NCBI GenBank assembly: GCA_038502055.1
Contig: JAXRKN010000026.1
Coordinates: 62,001 to 126,000 of the forward strand
Length of the DNA: 64,000 nucleotides
Direction of reading: 5' to 3'
Source of the DNA: Tanytarsus gracilentus
Lineage: Eukaryota > Arthropoda > Insecta > Diptera > Chironomidae
Shown here: positions 46,413 through 61,000 of the stretch, piece after piece
Layout: every line of letters starts with the position of its first letter
Position numbering within the stretch: the first letter of the stretch is position 1
Position numbers and translations under genes: made by a program
Notes under the pieces: model-generated
Seen by the model: the letters and a program-made list of their open reading frames with translations, nothing else
Databases searched by the model: none
Told to the model about the DNA's origin: nothing

Positions 46413-47804
46413 GAAAATGGAGGAAAAAAAGGAAAAATTATTAATTCCCTGAATTGAATGTGTAACACACGGCGAGCGATGCAATAAAATTCAATTGTTT
46501 GAATTTTTATCACGATAATAAAAAATGGGAACAGGAAAGTGGAATGGCTTTATTCTCTCTATGCGATCATAAATCGTGATGAAGTGGCTTGAGGACTGAT
46601 TAAAAAAACTCCAGGAAAATTTAAATTTTCAATCGTCGTTATTGAATTTTGCCACGATCACTTTAAGAATCATTAAAACAAACAAATAACCATTCGAAAA
46701 ACATCTCGTAATTTTATTTGCCCAAAAAATATAAAAATTCAACACACAAAATTAAACTCCCAACAATGTCAATTCGTTCAAAAAAGAACAAAAAGGCAAT
46801 TCAACGCGACCAACGCGCAAAAATGTTATAAAATTTATTATTTCTTTCCAACTCCATCATCGTCGTGTATTTGTCGCATATATGAACCTATTAGAAAATA
46901 TCCTACGCCATATATTCGAGAGAATTACGTCACAGAACAAATAAAAATGAAGAGAGCGAAAATAAAAAAGAATCTTAAGCAAACAACACACAGGCAAGTT
47001 TCGAAATTTTTCTTCGCACTCGAGAATTCCTCGAAAAGTATTTTTCACAAAAGGTTCGCCTTTGCCTATTGCTTTTGCTCAACGACGGCAATCGCCTTCC
47101 CCACCCTTTTTTTCCTCAAACAATCTTTCTATTTTACTATGAGTGTTCTCTTTCGCCTTCGCACGATCATCGTCGTCGTTTTTTTGTTGCCTCAAGTCCG
47201 CTCCTTTCATTTTTTTTATAATAAACTCTCTATACATATATTTATATGCCGCTTGTGTACACATAAAATATAATTTTGCAAGTGTGTTATCATCGACAAT
47301 ATAAAATTGTATATGTACAAGCGATGAGCATGTGAAAGGCATAAGGAATCGTTTTTAGAATTTTATCCACACACAAAACATTCTCGCTCGAGTGGGAACA
47401 AGTCGCGGAGGCACACAAGTACAATTGTTGCTCATTTCAGCGAATATTTTCCAAAATGAGAGTTCCGTCGCTCATCGTCCCGTTCTCTCTCTCTCTCACT
47501 CACTCGCTTATACGGACGTGAAGAATTATTATCAATTTTTATAATTTTTATCCGTCTGTATTTTGCCTCATCAAGTGCTTCCCCCAATAATTCCCTCTCT
47601 CACTCTCCGCATCGAGGAAAATAAATTGTGTAAATTTATCGTGTGCTTTTTAAATTGAAAAATAAGAAGAGGCTTGGGGAAACAAACACAAATAAAGGCA
47701 GAGAGAGAGATCGCTGTTTTTCGCCTGTGCCTTAAAATGTATACTCGCATATAATAATTTTTAGTGTAACCCACGAAGTGGTGTAACACTTATATGCCCT
47801 GCTT
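46413..47804. other. ttk: ttk upstream/intronic DNA, no coding seen
   Basis: Non-coding on my reading. It includes CT-rich runs (for example around 47486-47505) and a reverse-strand GA run near 47700. The short ORFs here are scattered in all frames and carry no domain. Confidence 0.4.
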
Positions 47805-47877
47805 TCCGTCCGTCCGTCCGTCCGTCCGTCCGTCCGTCCGTCCGTCCGTCCGTCCGTCCGTCCGTCCGTCCGTCCGT
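47805..47877. repeat. (TCCG)n microsatellite
   Basis: About 18 perfect tandem copies of TCCG/CGGA. A GC-richer stretch follows (CCGAGGCCCCTGGGACAGC near 47890), unlike the surrounding AT-rich DNA, which may be part of an old dispersed repeat. Confidence 0.97.
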
Positions 47878-48117
47878 TCCTGAAATTCCGAGGCCCCTGG
47901 GACAGCTAGAGATTTCGGGTTTTCGCCAAATGATAGCTTATAGACTCTAGTTTTGCCCAAATCAATAATATTTCCATCTCTCTCACTTTAAAGTTAGTTA
48001 AATTAACAAAAACTATTAAATATGGGGGGTGTTGCGTGCAGTATAAATTTAAGGGGTATTTTTAGTCTTGCAGAAAATTTTAAGTCGTGTCAGATTCAGA
48101 ACTCGGTCTTGGTTCTT

Positions 48118-48690
48118 CAGCTGGATGTTAGTTCTTTCTCTGGAAGTTGGTTCCTCAGCTGAATATTGGTTCCAACGCTGGAAGTTGGTTCCTCAGCTGG
48201 ATGTTGGTTTCTCAGCTGGATGTCGGTTCCTCAGCTGGATGTCGGTTCCTCAGCTGGATGTTGGTTCCTCAGCTGGATGTTGGTTCCTCAGCTGGATGTT
48301 GGTTCCTCCACTGGATGTTGGTTCCTCCGCTGGATGTTGGTTCCTCAGCTGGATGTTGGTTCCATAGCTGGATGTTGGTTCCATAGCTGGATGTTGGTTC
48401 CTCGGCTGGATGTTGGTTCCTCAGCTGGATGTTGGTTCCTCCTCTGGATGTTGATTCCTCAGCTGGATGTTGGTTCCTCCGCTGGATGTTGGTTCTTCAG
48501 CTGGATGTTGGTTCCTCAGCTGGATGTTGGTTCCTCCGCTGGATGTTGGTTCCTAAGCTGGATGTTGGTTCCTCCGCTGGATGTTGGTTCCTCAGCTGGA
48601 TGTTGGTTCCTCAGCTGGATGTTGGTTCCTCAGCCGGATGTTGGTTCCTCAGCTGGATGTTAATTCCTCAGCTGGATGTTAATTCCTCTA
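48118..48690. repeat. 19-bp minisatellite, about 30 copies
   Basis: Tandem copies of CAGCTGGATGTTGGTTCCT with point changes (CCGCTGG, CATAGCTGG, CACTGG variants). 573 bp divided by 19 gives about 30 units. Because 19 is not a multiple of three and the unit has no stop in any plus-strand frame, all three frames are open and read the same 19-residue peptide period (DVGSSAGCWFLSWMLVPQL). This explains the large overlapping ORFs here. No start context, splice site or homology suggests a real protein. Confidence 0.95.
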
Positions 48691-48693
48691 TAG

Positions 48694-49040
48694 AATGGCT
48701 TCTCCGAGACTTCTCCAAAATGGCTTCTCCGAGACTTCTCCAAAATGGCTGCTCCAAAAAAGACTTCTCCGAGACTTCTCCAAAATGGCTGCTCCAAAAA
48801 AGACTTCTCCAAAATGGCTTCTCCGAGACTTCTCCAAAATGGCTTCTCCGAGACTTCTCCAAAATGGCTGCTCCAAAAAAGACTTCTCCAAAATGGCTTC
48901 TCCGAGACTTCTCCAAAATGGCTGCTCCAAAAAAGACTTCTCCAAAATGGCTACTCCAAAAAAGACTTCTCCAAAAAGACTTCTCCGAAACTTTTTGAAA
49001 ATGGCTTCTCCAAGACTTCTCCTAAAAAACTTGTGCAAGA
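48694..49040. repeat. Compound 25/29-bp minisatellite
   Basis: Two unit types alternate irregularly: a 25-mer (AAAATGGCTTCTCCGAGACT then TCTCC) and a 29-mer that replaces the middle with GCTGCTCCAAAAAAGA. Both end in GACTTCTCC. It directly follows the 19-bp array. Copies become divergent from ~48960 rightwards. ORFs on both strands are by-products of the repeats. Confidence 0.9.
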
Positions 49041-52000
49041 GTTGTCCAAGGTTTCTCTTAAAAAAAAATTGTCTAGAAAATTCCCCAAAAAAATCTTTCG
49101 CATAATTACATTTCCTTAGCATTTCCAATACTGATCAGTTACAAGTGGGTTACACGGCAACACCCACGTGTGGGTTTTGAAACATTTTTTTAATGTGAAC
49201 CATCCATATGAATTTTTTTTTGAATGATTATTGTGTCCTTGAAAAACTCTATTTTTCTCCATTTAAGAAACTCTTATAAATCATAATACATTAAGCGATG
49301 TGTGAAATTTTATAATTTATGAATAAGATTCATTTGAAAGGATTGCGAAACACTTTTATGGGGTTGAAGTGAGTGAGGGTGTGGACAGATTAATTTGGAA
49401 ATTTTTAAAAAACTTGTTAATTAAATTAACGTTTTCAATTATTGTTGCCACTCAATTCTAAGTAAAAATCCTCTTCATATCGCAACTCTCAAAAACACTT
49501 TTTTTCTCTCTCACAACACAGTAATTTGTTTGTTAAGAGCTAGCAGGAAAAAAGCACAGCTCGTAGCACTGTTTTGCGAGTGGAGGAAATGAATGTGGAA
49601 TTGTTACGTAACAGATATCTCTCTAATTTGAAATGTCACCCTACACAAGCATTTATTGTTATTATTTTACATTCGTTGCGAAAAAAAAAATACAGTAGCA
49701 ATAGCGAAAAACCGGATAAAGGAAAATTACAGGTCTAAACTATGTGTGTTGTTATAATTTCATGAAAGCGTGATCGAGTACATAACTTACACACATTTGA
49801 TAATCCAAAAAAAGGCTTTATTTACTCGACACGCGTGCGCGCACTTGATTTTGGGAAGTACTTTTAAACTTTTTATAACATTTTTAGCTCAATAATAATT
49901 TTTTTTGGGAGAACGCGTCGTTTCGCGCAAGGAAATATAATTTTTGCCGTAAAATCACGATGAAGCAACAGCTTGAACTGAGAGTGTGACACACAAAAGC
50001 ATTAGCTCAGCCACCACCAAAGAGTTTTTTTTATTTCACATCGGTGTTGAACACACAAATACAACATCCAGTCGCTCCTACACACAATTTCAATCTGTTG
50101 CGCGTTATTTCGATTGTGTTGCTGGGCTTACAATGGAACTCGCAAGTGGGATGAACATGAATTCAAAGAAGACTCTTTATGTCCTTAAAAATCGAGTTTT
50201 ATTGCGTTCTTCTTATACGCTCTCGATGTCAATCTTGATTTGAAATTCAAATTTATCTAACGGCAAATCCTAGCAGGATAACTAGTTTTTTCTCACTCAC
50301 CCGGACGATGATAGTTGGCATAATCATAAATAAATAAAAAAAAAACTTAAGAAGTAAGTGAAACGAGTTTAAATTGCATTTTAAGTGCAAACAGGTTCTC
50401 CATAATAATGATGTCGTCGTTGTTGGATGGGATAGATGGATGGCATATAGTCAAAGCATGTCGGACAGGTAGATGATAGGCTTTCACAATATCCTTAACT
50501 AGCTGCTAGTTGGCGTCATTAATAGTTAACGGAACTCTTTAACGATCACTAATTTTACAGGATTGAAAGAATTTCAATGTCCACCATTTATAATATGCTA
50601 CGCAGTTATATCCTTCTTTTATATTCGAGAAATAAATTTAAAATTTGTCCTTGAAATTCTCTCCTCTTCCCTCGATCGTTTCGGCTTCGCACAAAAATAT
50701 TTCTTAGATTTTTTTTCTCATCTGAACCCAACCCCAAAAAAAATAAACGACGAGATCCCAGTAAGAGAGCGATTTATATACAAAAAATTCCTTTTTTCCC
50801 GAGCACAAAAATTTTATGTGTACGCGAAAAAAAAAACAAATTTGATCTTTTCTCTCATTTATTCGCAGGCAAATGTTGAAAAATGTTTTTTTTTATCTCT
50901 CGAATTGCGTTCTTTATTTTTAGCCTTATGAGAATTTTTCATCTTTTTTGCTTCGTGTGTGCTGTACAGTCACTCTTTAAAGAGTCAGAAAAACTCACAT
51001 TCACCCTTTCCTTGAATGTGATGCGATGCTCAGCGAGAGAGCAAAATCCAAAGAAATTCTTACAGTGAAACCCCTCCTCGACTGGAAGTGATCGCAGTCG
51101 CATGGGAAGAATTTTTTTAGGGGGAGGTTAGAATTTTCATCGAGGGGGTTGAAAAATAATTTTATAATTTTTTTGTGAGATTAGTCATGACAAGGTTTCA
51201 CTGTCCGCCAGCATCTCCTCTTTCCTTTCTCACATTGCCATTTTTAAAAAAGAAAATACGCCGTCAAAAAGAAGAAAACTGAAACTCTGTTATAAATCGA
51301 GGACTCGGCGACTCGACTCTGTCGAGTGAGAAAGAAAAGAGCAACGCGAAGGGAAAAAAGAATAAGAAAGGAGGCGAAAGAAGAAGAAAAATCATTTCGC
51401 GATTCCTCGACCGTTTTTTTTATATTCCTCGCGCGGAGAAAAAGATTTTTTTTTATGAAAGTCAGTAAAGCGATCTTCAGCAGAACAAGAAGAAAACCAG
51501 ATTTTTTATATTCGTGTTTTTTTCTCTCTCTCTCTCTCACTCATTCGAGGAATACTTTTTCATCTTCACTTTTGCTGGTTCTTCGCCTTGCTTCTTTTAA
51601 GGATTGCGTAGGGTGATTCATCTGCATAATATTGTAAGTGGATCTTTATTTATCTAATGTTTCATGAGAACGCGATGGGGAATTTTTGCTGCCTTCTTAG
51701 AATAACTTAAATTAGATTTATTTTTGAGGGGGGATTTTTTCATTAGCATTAATTGAGAGCCAGTTGCTTAATCAACCCCAAACATGGACTGGTTGGTGAC
51801 GCTGACATTTTTGGAAGATTTTTATTATAAAAAATTGATCAAGGAATGGACATTAAATTTATTGAGGTCAAATTTATGAAAAACATATAGCGGAGCTAAA
51901 TTATAGCAGCAACTTTTAAATACCGTTTAATTGATCTTCCACCCCATTGACACACCTCATGTGACGCTCTCAATTTTTCCTAACTGTAATTAGGATTTTT

Positions 52001-55000
52001 TTACTTCTCTTTCGGGGAGGCAATTAAACCTAACTGTTTGAAATCACCGAATATGTAACATGCTTTAATTTTTTTATATAAAATTTTACTCTCCAAAAAA
52101 ACAGTAAATTGCAATAAAACTTTTTTTTCGCTTGTTCATTAAATCACAGCTCAATTGCTAGATTCGCGGGAGAGTGCGAGAAAAAAAAGTAACGGAAGGA
52201 TCGTGAAAAGAGGAAGTGTCTAATAAAAACAGTGGGAGAAAAAGTCATAATTAACTGCGTTATGCTTCAAATCCCCAACAAAATATGTTTTCAGTTCAGT
52301 TTCCCCATTCATCGGACTATAGCGAGCGTAGAGCATTGTGTACACACATTTTCTACTCGCACCGAGAAAGAGAGACACGACTCTCGCATAAGGGGGGAAA
52401 GGCATATAGCAGCAACAGTATGAAGTGAAGAGAAAAAGCAGCCCGAAACTGATTTTTTTTCATTTGTAATATAAAAGAGGTCAATGAACAAAAAAAAAGA
52501 CTCGAGATTCTCTCTTCGCATTACAAACGCACTGAGCGAGTACGCGCGGAAAGGCAGAAAGATAGAGGAAAAGAAAACGATGTGACGATCGGATGGAAAG
52601 GAATTTAAATCCTTTATTTTATGCTTCACTGGAAGAATGGAACAAAGGCGTGATCCCTAGATTTTTTAATTCGAAAATTCGAAAAATGTTTTCCAGAGCC
52701 ATCACACATAAGTCACCCTTCCCATTTTAAATGTCACCCACTTTTCTCCACCAGAGATCGACTTAAAAATGATCACAAATTATTCAAATTTTAAGTCTCG
52801 GTTGGCGAGGAAAAAATTCCACAATTGACACACCCTGTTCACATGTACATAAAGATGAGACTCACCGTGTAATTTTCCTTCTTTCTCTTTTCTGTTTATT
52901 TCCTCCTTATTATTTCTGATTCACTCGCTAGACACTCACAATTGTCATCAATTATCCTTCGTGATTATCTTAAAATATTTTTTCCTTCTTCTTTTTTCTT
53001 TAATATACGAGTCGAACTAAAAATCACATTTTCTCTCCTTCTTTATCTCTCGACTCGACTGTTTCCTTGCGATAAAGTGAACTTTTTTTCTTCTACATCC
53101 ATTACTTGTTTTTGTTCACAGTCATTTTCTATTTTTAAGAATTTCTTCAAAAAAAAAACTCTGAAAATTTCCTTTAATTTTTTCTTCTTCTTTTTCTCGT
53201 CACTTCCAGAGTTTCCACCCACACGCTTAATGCTCGTCCATTCGCGATCAACAATTGAAATACTTTTTTTTATCTTCTTTTATTTGCGCAGTTTTGTTCA
53301 ATTTTTCACTTCTCGAGAATCACTAAAGTTCTTTTTTAAATATCCTGACAATGCTGCCCTTCACAGCTTAAAGTTCTCTCTCTCTCACTCTTCACTGCAA
53401 TGTGTGTGGAGAGAAGAAAAATAAAATATTAAAAAAATCTCGATTAAGCTTTAAATTCACGTCTTAACCGCACGAATGTTAAATTATTTCTGTGTGAAGC
53501 GATCGAGAGTCGGGAAAAAATAAGTCGAAAGTGGTGTGCTGTGCAATACATAGGCAATGCCGTGGGATTGTTGTATATGTGGGAGAATTTTCATATTTTC
53601 TCTCTCTCGCTCGGATCTCTCTCAAAATTCTCTTCAAAAGTCACTTTTGAGTACGATTCCGTGGAGGAGTTTTAGAGTGAGGAAATCTGTATGTTAGGCT
53701 TGGGAGAAAGAAGTTAATGCCATGCATGATTTTTCTGTTATGTATCCCAGCAACATAAGCATAAGACAATGGATGGTTTTTGTGTGAGACTTTTTCTTCT
53801 CTAGTAGGGCATTGTATTCCTTTCTCGAGCCGAGAGAGAGAGAGCATTAGAAAAAAAGATAATTGTAGGAATTTTGGGTCTGTGTGTATGTGTGTGGATC
53901 TCTCTCTATTAAGTAGTTTTTTTTCAATTAACTAACATCATGACATGACAGAATTTAAAGGGATTTTTCTATGTATTTTAATAGATTTACCACACAACTT
54001 TTTAAATGGTGTTTTCCATCTCGCAATAGGGAATGGGGATCGTCAATGTTTTAGGGCGACAAAGCTTAATTTAATAAATCAATTTTTTGAAGGAATTCGC
54101 ATAAGCCAGCATAAAAGTTGGCATTTTGCAACTGGGTAGTTTTTTTCATACCGCCCGCAATCAATTTGCCTCTCAATACATTCGCAAGTCTACGCTTTGA
54201 TAGCAATTCACTGCTCATCGAAGCGAAACGAAAAAAATATTTAAAGAGTTGAAAAGTGATAGGATATGAAGTTTTTTAGCTTTATGCATTCACAGCACAT
54301 AACATTTTACGGTGTATGGCGAATATTGCAATATTCAGGCGTTTCCTAACTTGCAAGCTAAAAATTCCACGTGACATCGACGTGAGGTGATGATCAACAA
54401 ATGGACTCAAAAAAATTCCTTTGCGCGTAATTCCAGCTCTCAAAGTGTGCACTTTTCCATTTATTCAGATATGAAAAAAGAGCATAGGCTGTAATTAACC
54501 TTACGTAATAAAAAATGTGCAACACAGCATTCAGTTTTTCTCTCTCTCTCTCTCTCTTTTTCTGCCTCCTCCTCATGATATCGTGCGATTTTGAAAATGC
54601 AACAATGCTTCCCCATTTATAACATGATCAATTCAATGAATGAATTCGAATCGAGTGTACAGAACGATGACAACAATTGTATTTGTAGCGGACCGCTCGC
54701 AAGCGAGATGGATATGGAGCGAGAAGCGAATATGAGACCTAATAGATCGTAGATTTGACATTTGGCTGAGGAAAAATTAACCTTTATTTAAATGGAATTA
54801 AGTAAGAAGAAGAACACGCTCATGTATGGGATGAGTGAGAGAAACAATAAAAAAAGTTGTTCTTGTGTACTCGTTAAAATGTTTTTTTAATATCATTTCA
54901 TCAAATTGGCTGACAATCAATCCTTAAATATAATTAGCTAATTTGGCACAGGGTCATTTAGACTGAAACCACTTTAGAATTTTTAATTTTCTAGACAACT

Positions 55001-58000
55001 AATTTCTCAACGCAATTTGACAAGCGTGTCTAGGCATAGTAAGTGAAAATTTTGTAATTGTTTGTGGTTTTAAGCTCTGTAGCTTAGAAAATGATTTTAA
55101 AAATTTATAGACAAGTTTTATTAAAAATTAACTTCTAAATGTAATAGGTTTTAGAAATATTCCAGGAAAAATCAATGTTTCCAGAGCCACCGATCAATAG
55201 AAATCTCCAAATATCGCAAAATTTATTGCACAAATCAAATTGCGATATAATTTTCAGTTGCTTCTCACTGTAATTCATCAAAAGAAGAGAAGAGAAAAAA
55301 ATCTGTGGGAATCGCTGCGATGTTGTTGTGTCTCGGAAACTGGATAAAATAGAGACACGACGAGAAGAAGAAGCAAGAAAAAAATTTACAACGAGAGAGA
55401 GGAAGAAAATCACATTGAAAGTTTCTATTTCATGAGAAAATTGTTCCATGAATATCGCAATACATGTGGCTGGAAATGAATAACAACAACACCAATATGA
55501 CTATCGCTCGGACATGTAACCTCAATACCCTTAACGATCGTACTTACAATTATGAAAAGAGAATTGCTTTTATGGGAATAGGGTACATCCGGGGTAGTTG
55601 AAAGGGGTTCGTGAATATGATAATTTTTTTTCTGAGAGTTGAAAGAACAAAAAAAGGATGTAGTCAATGAGTTCCAATTAAACTCAATCAACAGCCCCTT
55701 TTCAATCGTCAATTGAAAATGTTAAATGAGAAATGACGAAGGAAGAGGCGAAGGAGTGTTCACAATCTAATTGCGGTCGCATGTGACTCAAAAAAAATTT
55801 ACTGATAATTTTAAAGGATCAACAAAAAGTTATCGCAAAGTCTCAAAGGTTGAAAAATAATCAGAAATTCCTTAAACAATTATCCCAGTCGCACAAATTG
55901 CTTTTTTCATGCACTATTGGCTACGGCTTATCATCCTTACAAATGCTGGCTCGCTCAAATTCCTTGTTGATAATTTTCCGACTCACACACGAGGCACCCT
56001 CATGCATTTCCCCCACAGACGCACTCATAAAAGAACACACACAAAAGTAGCAAGCGATAAGTCATTGATTTTGTACCCTCATGAGCATGAGAAGAGTCGA
56101 AGAAGTTCTTCGTCAACTTTTTACCCCCATGAAAAATAAATGTATTAATTGTTGCACATTCAACCAGCATAAAAATTGATGAAAAACTAACTACTGAATT
56201 ATATTCGAAGCATATTTAAAACTCCCGAGAGTAGCGCACGCGATACCATTACAATTTTTTTTTTCGGAGCATGCAAAGAAAAGAAGGAGAGGAAAAATAA
56301 AAATCAAAAATAGAATTTTCGTCGGAGGATATCGTTCAGGCCGCGGCATGAGATCACTTTTCGTGAATCGCAAAGGGTTCGTTCTGAAAATAGACAGCGT
56401 GCGAGTCGAGATGAGATTTTCTTCTCTATCTATTTTTCCTTTATGGAGATCCCCGCATATTAGAGCAAGTGACACATTGCTCATCACGTTTTTGATTTTT
56501 TCCATATGCTGTGTTCATCCTCGCTGTGCATTAATTTATAAAAATTTCAGAATATTTGGGGTGAATTGCGATCTTGACGGGTTTGAGTGGATTTTGGAAA
56601 GTTTTCATAAATTAATAACCCTTCATTGAATGTTTCCGACTTATGAGACACATGAGGGCAAAAATATAGAGATTCTGAGGATCAACGGTGGGTTAATGAA
56701 CTATGAGAATGTTTTCTTTTCAAAAAATATTTTTGTGAGAATTTTATTTTCGACTAGGAATTTCTGAATTAAATTTAATGTTTTTAAAACTTTATCGAAA
56801 TCCATTTAAAAAATTCTTCGAAAAAAATAATATTTAAATTTACTTTGTGGTCCATTTCATCAAACAAACCACGGTCAATAGACTAACATATAGCTCGTCT
56901 TACGGTCATTAAAACATCCTGCTTACACTTGACCGTCGGCTACACAGGTACTAACAAAACAGGATTCAACAATAATCCATTACACAAAAAAATATATTTA
57001 AGAGCGTTCTCGCATCTCCATAAAATTCGAGAAATGTTCATTGTTTGATTTCGATGGATATATATGTGTGAATGTTGGGGGAAAGGAGGAGAACTAGAGA
57101 AATGACAAAAACTTCTCCAACTAAGTTCAATGGACTTCTTTCTCTCTTTCGCTCTTTCTCCTGACTTTCTTCTTTGACGATAATAATAAGACGGGAAAGA
57201 ATATTATGAAAAAAAAAGAAAGAAATCGGATGGATGGAACAGTTAGGTTTTGCTTCAATGTAAATTTCTTTTTGCCTTTTTCTCTTCTCTCGCGCGATCG
57301 CTTTTGCCAGGAAGTCAATTGAGCTATGGGAGTCGAGAGACTCTCTCAGTATTCCTTTCACAGAATGGATTTTAAATGAGGTTTTTACGACAAGCACATA
57401 CGACAGCGACTAACTATTGGGTGGTGGTGGCAGAAAGAAAAGAAATTTCATGCCTTTCACAATCAAATTCATTCTAATGGAATCTCTCGCTTTGTACATA
57501 AATCGATGTGAATTGATTTGTGATCATCGGAAAGTTTTCTTCTTCTTTCTCATCTCTCCTCGCGAGATTGATTTTCAATACGCTAGAGGAGATTCAATGA
57601 GACTTTCGTTGATGAGCTTTTGAGGTTAGTTTAGAGCGTAAAAGAATTTTGGTTTTTTTCTAAAAGATTTTTTTTGAGCACATTTTTTTTATTGGAGCGA
57701 AATTAAAAAATATGCATTTAAAATTTAATTTCCCTTTTTAATAAAAATTTTTCAGTCTCACGTTTAAAAAATATTTCCCGATCTCCTCCGATGAACTCTG
57801 TTGAACTTCCTTAAATCTTTTTTCTTCTTCTTTTTCTGTTTTCTTTTATCACGAAAAGAACAATCTTTTTAAATTATTTTTTCTTTCTAAAAATGAACAT
57901 CATAATATATATGTAAGTAGATTTGAGTTTCTTCTTCTTTTTTAAATGAAAGAAAAAGGAAGCGGAGAGGGTAATGGCATGGCATGAATGTATAGTAATT

Positions 58001-61000
58001 ATGCTATGAAGGGTTGCAGTGATATTTCGCTGCGGTATGGATTTGTGGTCTGATGGTTTTTCCACTGTCTTAATTTCATCATAAACATTATAAGAAATAA
58101 AAACCTAAAAATGTACACAGCAAGCGCAACTCGATTCGCTTGAGTGACGACAGTACGTAAGGAAGGCTAAACAGAGAGCTACATGAAGTCGAAGTCAATA
58201 AGAAGAAGAAAGAAAAAATGAGATTTGAATTGTTAAATAATAAATAAAGGATTACTTTACATGGAACTTGCCTTTTCTCTCTCTCTCTTTTTCATGCACA
58301 CACAGCTCACATTCCCATACACATGATCGTATATCCAGTAAGACTTTATAAATTTATTTTCTTCGCTTTTCGCTTCACACAAACAGCTCAAATACATTCA
58401 CAAACAGCCCCGCTGGATGATAGAGCAGGGCACAGCATAAAAAAAGCATAAACGTAATGATTTTTCTTGTAAGAATATTGTAAGAAGAGTGAGAGAAATA
58501 GAGATATTGTAGCATAAGGAGAAATAGAGAGGAGGGTGAGGTCATTCAACTTTTATGTTTGGAGTCAAGGATTTCTTTTTTTCTATTTCTCTATTCTTCT
58601 CTCTCTCTCTCTCTCTCTCTCTCTTTCACCATCTAATGCTGAAAAGAATTTTTTATTGCTGAGGATCGCTTCGGCTGTAATTTGAATAATTCTTCTCTCG
58701 ACTCGTATTTGTGGATATTCTGTGGGGGCTTTTTTCCATTAAAATGCCTACGTTTGCAGTAATTCATTGGATTTTATTATAATTTAGGTTCCCTTTGATT
58801 GAACATTTTCTCTCTCCCTCTCTTTCGACTTTGTATTTAAATTTTTATTATTTTTCAGTCAGCGATTATTATGCTGTACATAAATGTGCATTATGAATGA
58901 CTCATTATTCTCTTTCATGCTGACGATGATGATGAATGATGAAAGGGAAAAAAGGAAAAGAATGTGAGATAAAATTTTTAAAGTGACGATCGAGTAGATT
59001 TGTATGGGAACTGTAATTGATTTTTGTCAGACTTTTATGCTGATAAGTGACACAAGACTTAGAGTTTTCGTTATCAGGCTTTACAAAAATATCAAATTTA
59101 GGACCCTTCTGACCCTTTAAAAAATAATCTGACTCGGTTAAATATTTTTTGATTATCCTGTCCCGACAAATGACAAATTTCAACTGATTAAATTGAAACT
59201 AAATATTTTTAATAATTCTTTTAAAAAAATTATAGTTCGAGTGTCCTCATCTTGACTCGCCAGATTTATTCCTCGAGAAATACAGAATTTGAATGCACGA
59301 TCGCGATCCTTTCACGTCCCCTCATCTTAAAATTAAAATTTTCTTCTCACGATTGATTCTAAAATTATCCTCTGCAACCCTTTTCAAGTCTTCTTTAGAA
59401 AATCCCGAAAGACAAAGAAGAAGAAGAACAGTAAGGAATAAAACGTGGAGAGAGAAAAAACGTTAAATTGTACACCTTACATCATCCTAATAGCAGCATA
59501 AAGTACACCTTATACCGTGTAGCTTTATGTTTTAGATGAAAAAATAAAGGTTAACGAAAATTTGGGATGTTTGTAGCATGGAGGAGAAAAAAGAGGGTCC
59601 GAAGATGCTTTAAACTAGTTTTTTTTAAATACTTAATCAAACATCACAGGTGTTTTCGAGCAAATACGAACGAAGAGAGATGGAAAAAAGGATCATCAAA
59701 TATTCAACTTTGAATATTGATTTCAATTTCACTTCTTAGTGCTCGCTAAGCAAACACACTCACTTGCTAAGAAAGTCAAATAAGTCAATAACAAATAATT
59801 CACTTCTAAGATCCAACCCTAAGTTGACCTCAATTCTGCATCATCAACCACAATATGCGCTCTCGCTCCAATGTCTGTACAGTGTACACATAGCACATTT
59901 TTTGTATAGTATGCAGCATAGAAATGATGAAGGAGAAGAAAATAAAAACACACAAATGAGAGTTCAAGAACCCTTACAAAAAAAATATGATGACGACAAA
60001 ACACTCCGAGAAATGAGACCTTTTTAGCTTTATTTACTTAACTTCTCGCTCAGAATTCCACCACAGTGCATTTTAATGAAAGAAAAAAAATTATTCATAT
60101 TTCGAAGAGAATGCAGTCGTTTATGATCCACATACATACAAGTGAAATTAAAAGAATGTGCATTACTTGGCCGTCATCATAGATGTCGTGATGAAATTGT
60201 ATCAATTACTTACTGGCACTTATTAATTTCATATCCGATCTATCTCTCTCTCTTGACTCAATCAAGTTAGCTCGAACATGCTTTCTATGGTGAAGCTGCT
60301 GGGGTGCGGTGGTGCTTCAAAATTGTCAATTAATAAAAAATTTCAATTAAAAATATGCGGTTTAAAAATTATAAAATTTATTAAATAAAAAATCAATTGA
60401 AAATTATTCTAAAAATTGAGCGGAAGACATTATTTTAAAAGCGTGCAATATGTGCTGTGCGATATGATGTAACAATTAACATCTCAGCACTTTAACTCAA
60501 TCTTTATGAAAAAATCTCAAAACTGTTAATTATAAGCATATTGCAAATGGGAGCAATTATGGGCTGAGTCAATTTTCATTTTTCTCCTCTCGCACTGCAA
60601 TCAATGCGATCTAGTTTTTTTTGGGCAGAAGGCATTAACTTGATTCTTAATAGCAAATACCGTTCTGAAATTATTCCGGGGAGTCAATTAAGGAAAGACA
60701 GTTCATTAAGTCGAAAATTATTCATTAATTGTGACTTAACGACGAAGCGTATGAGTAAGGCTTCACATTTTTAAGGTCTGAGGTCAATTCCTTTCGATCA
60801 ATTAGCATTTAAAAGTCATTAAACTCGACGCTCAAAAGAAATTAGTAACAAATGAAAAAATCCTTTCTCAAATGCACAATCCCGGAAATCATAATCACGT
60901 CGTTTTGATCTTAATTAGATGCACCCCATCCTAGTTGCACGTTTAGAAGTTGAAAAGTCACACATAAATTTGCATCGAAATGAAATCACAAATGGGGATG

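Noticed and set aside
47805..49040. CRISPR array
   Set aside because: Units are directly tandem without unique spacers and the genome is clearly an insect nuclear one.
48068..49128. Several long overlapping ORFs on both strands (up to ~190 codons)
   Set aside because: They are by-products of the 19-bp and 25/29-bp tandem repeats, open in several frames, with no splice signals, promoter or family match.
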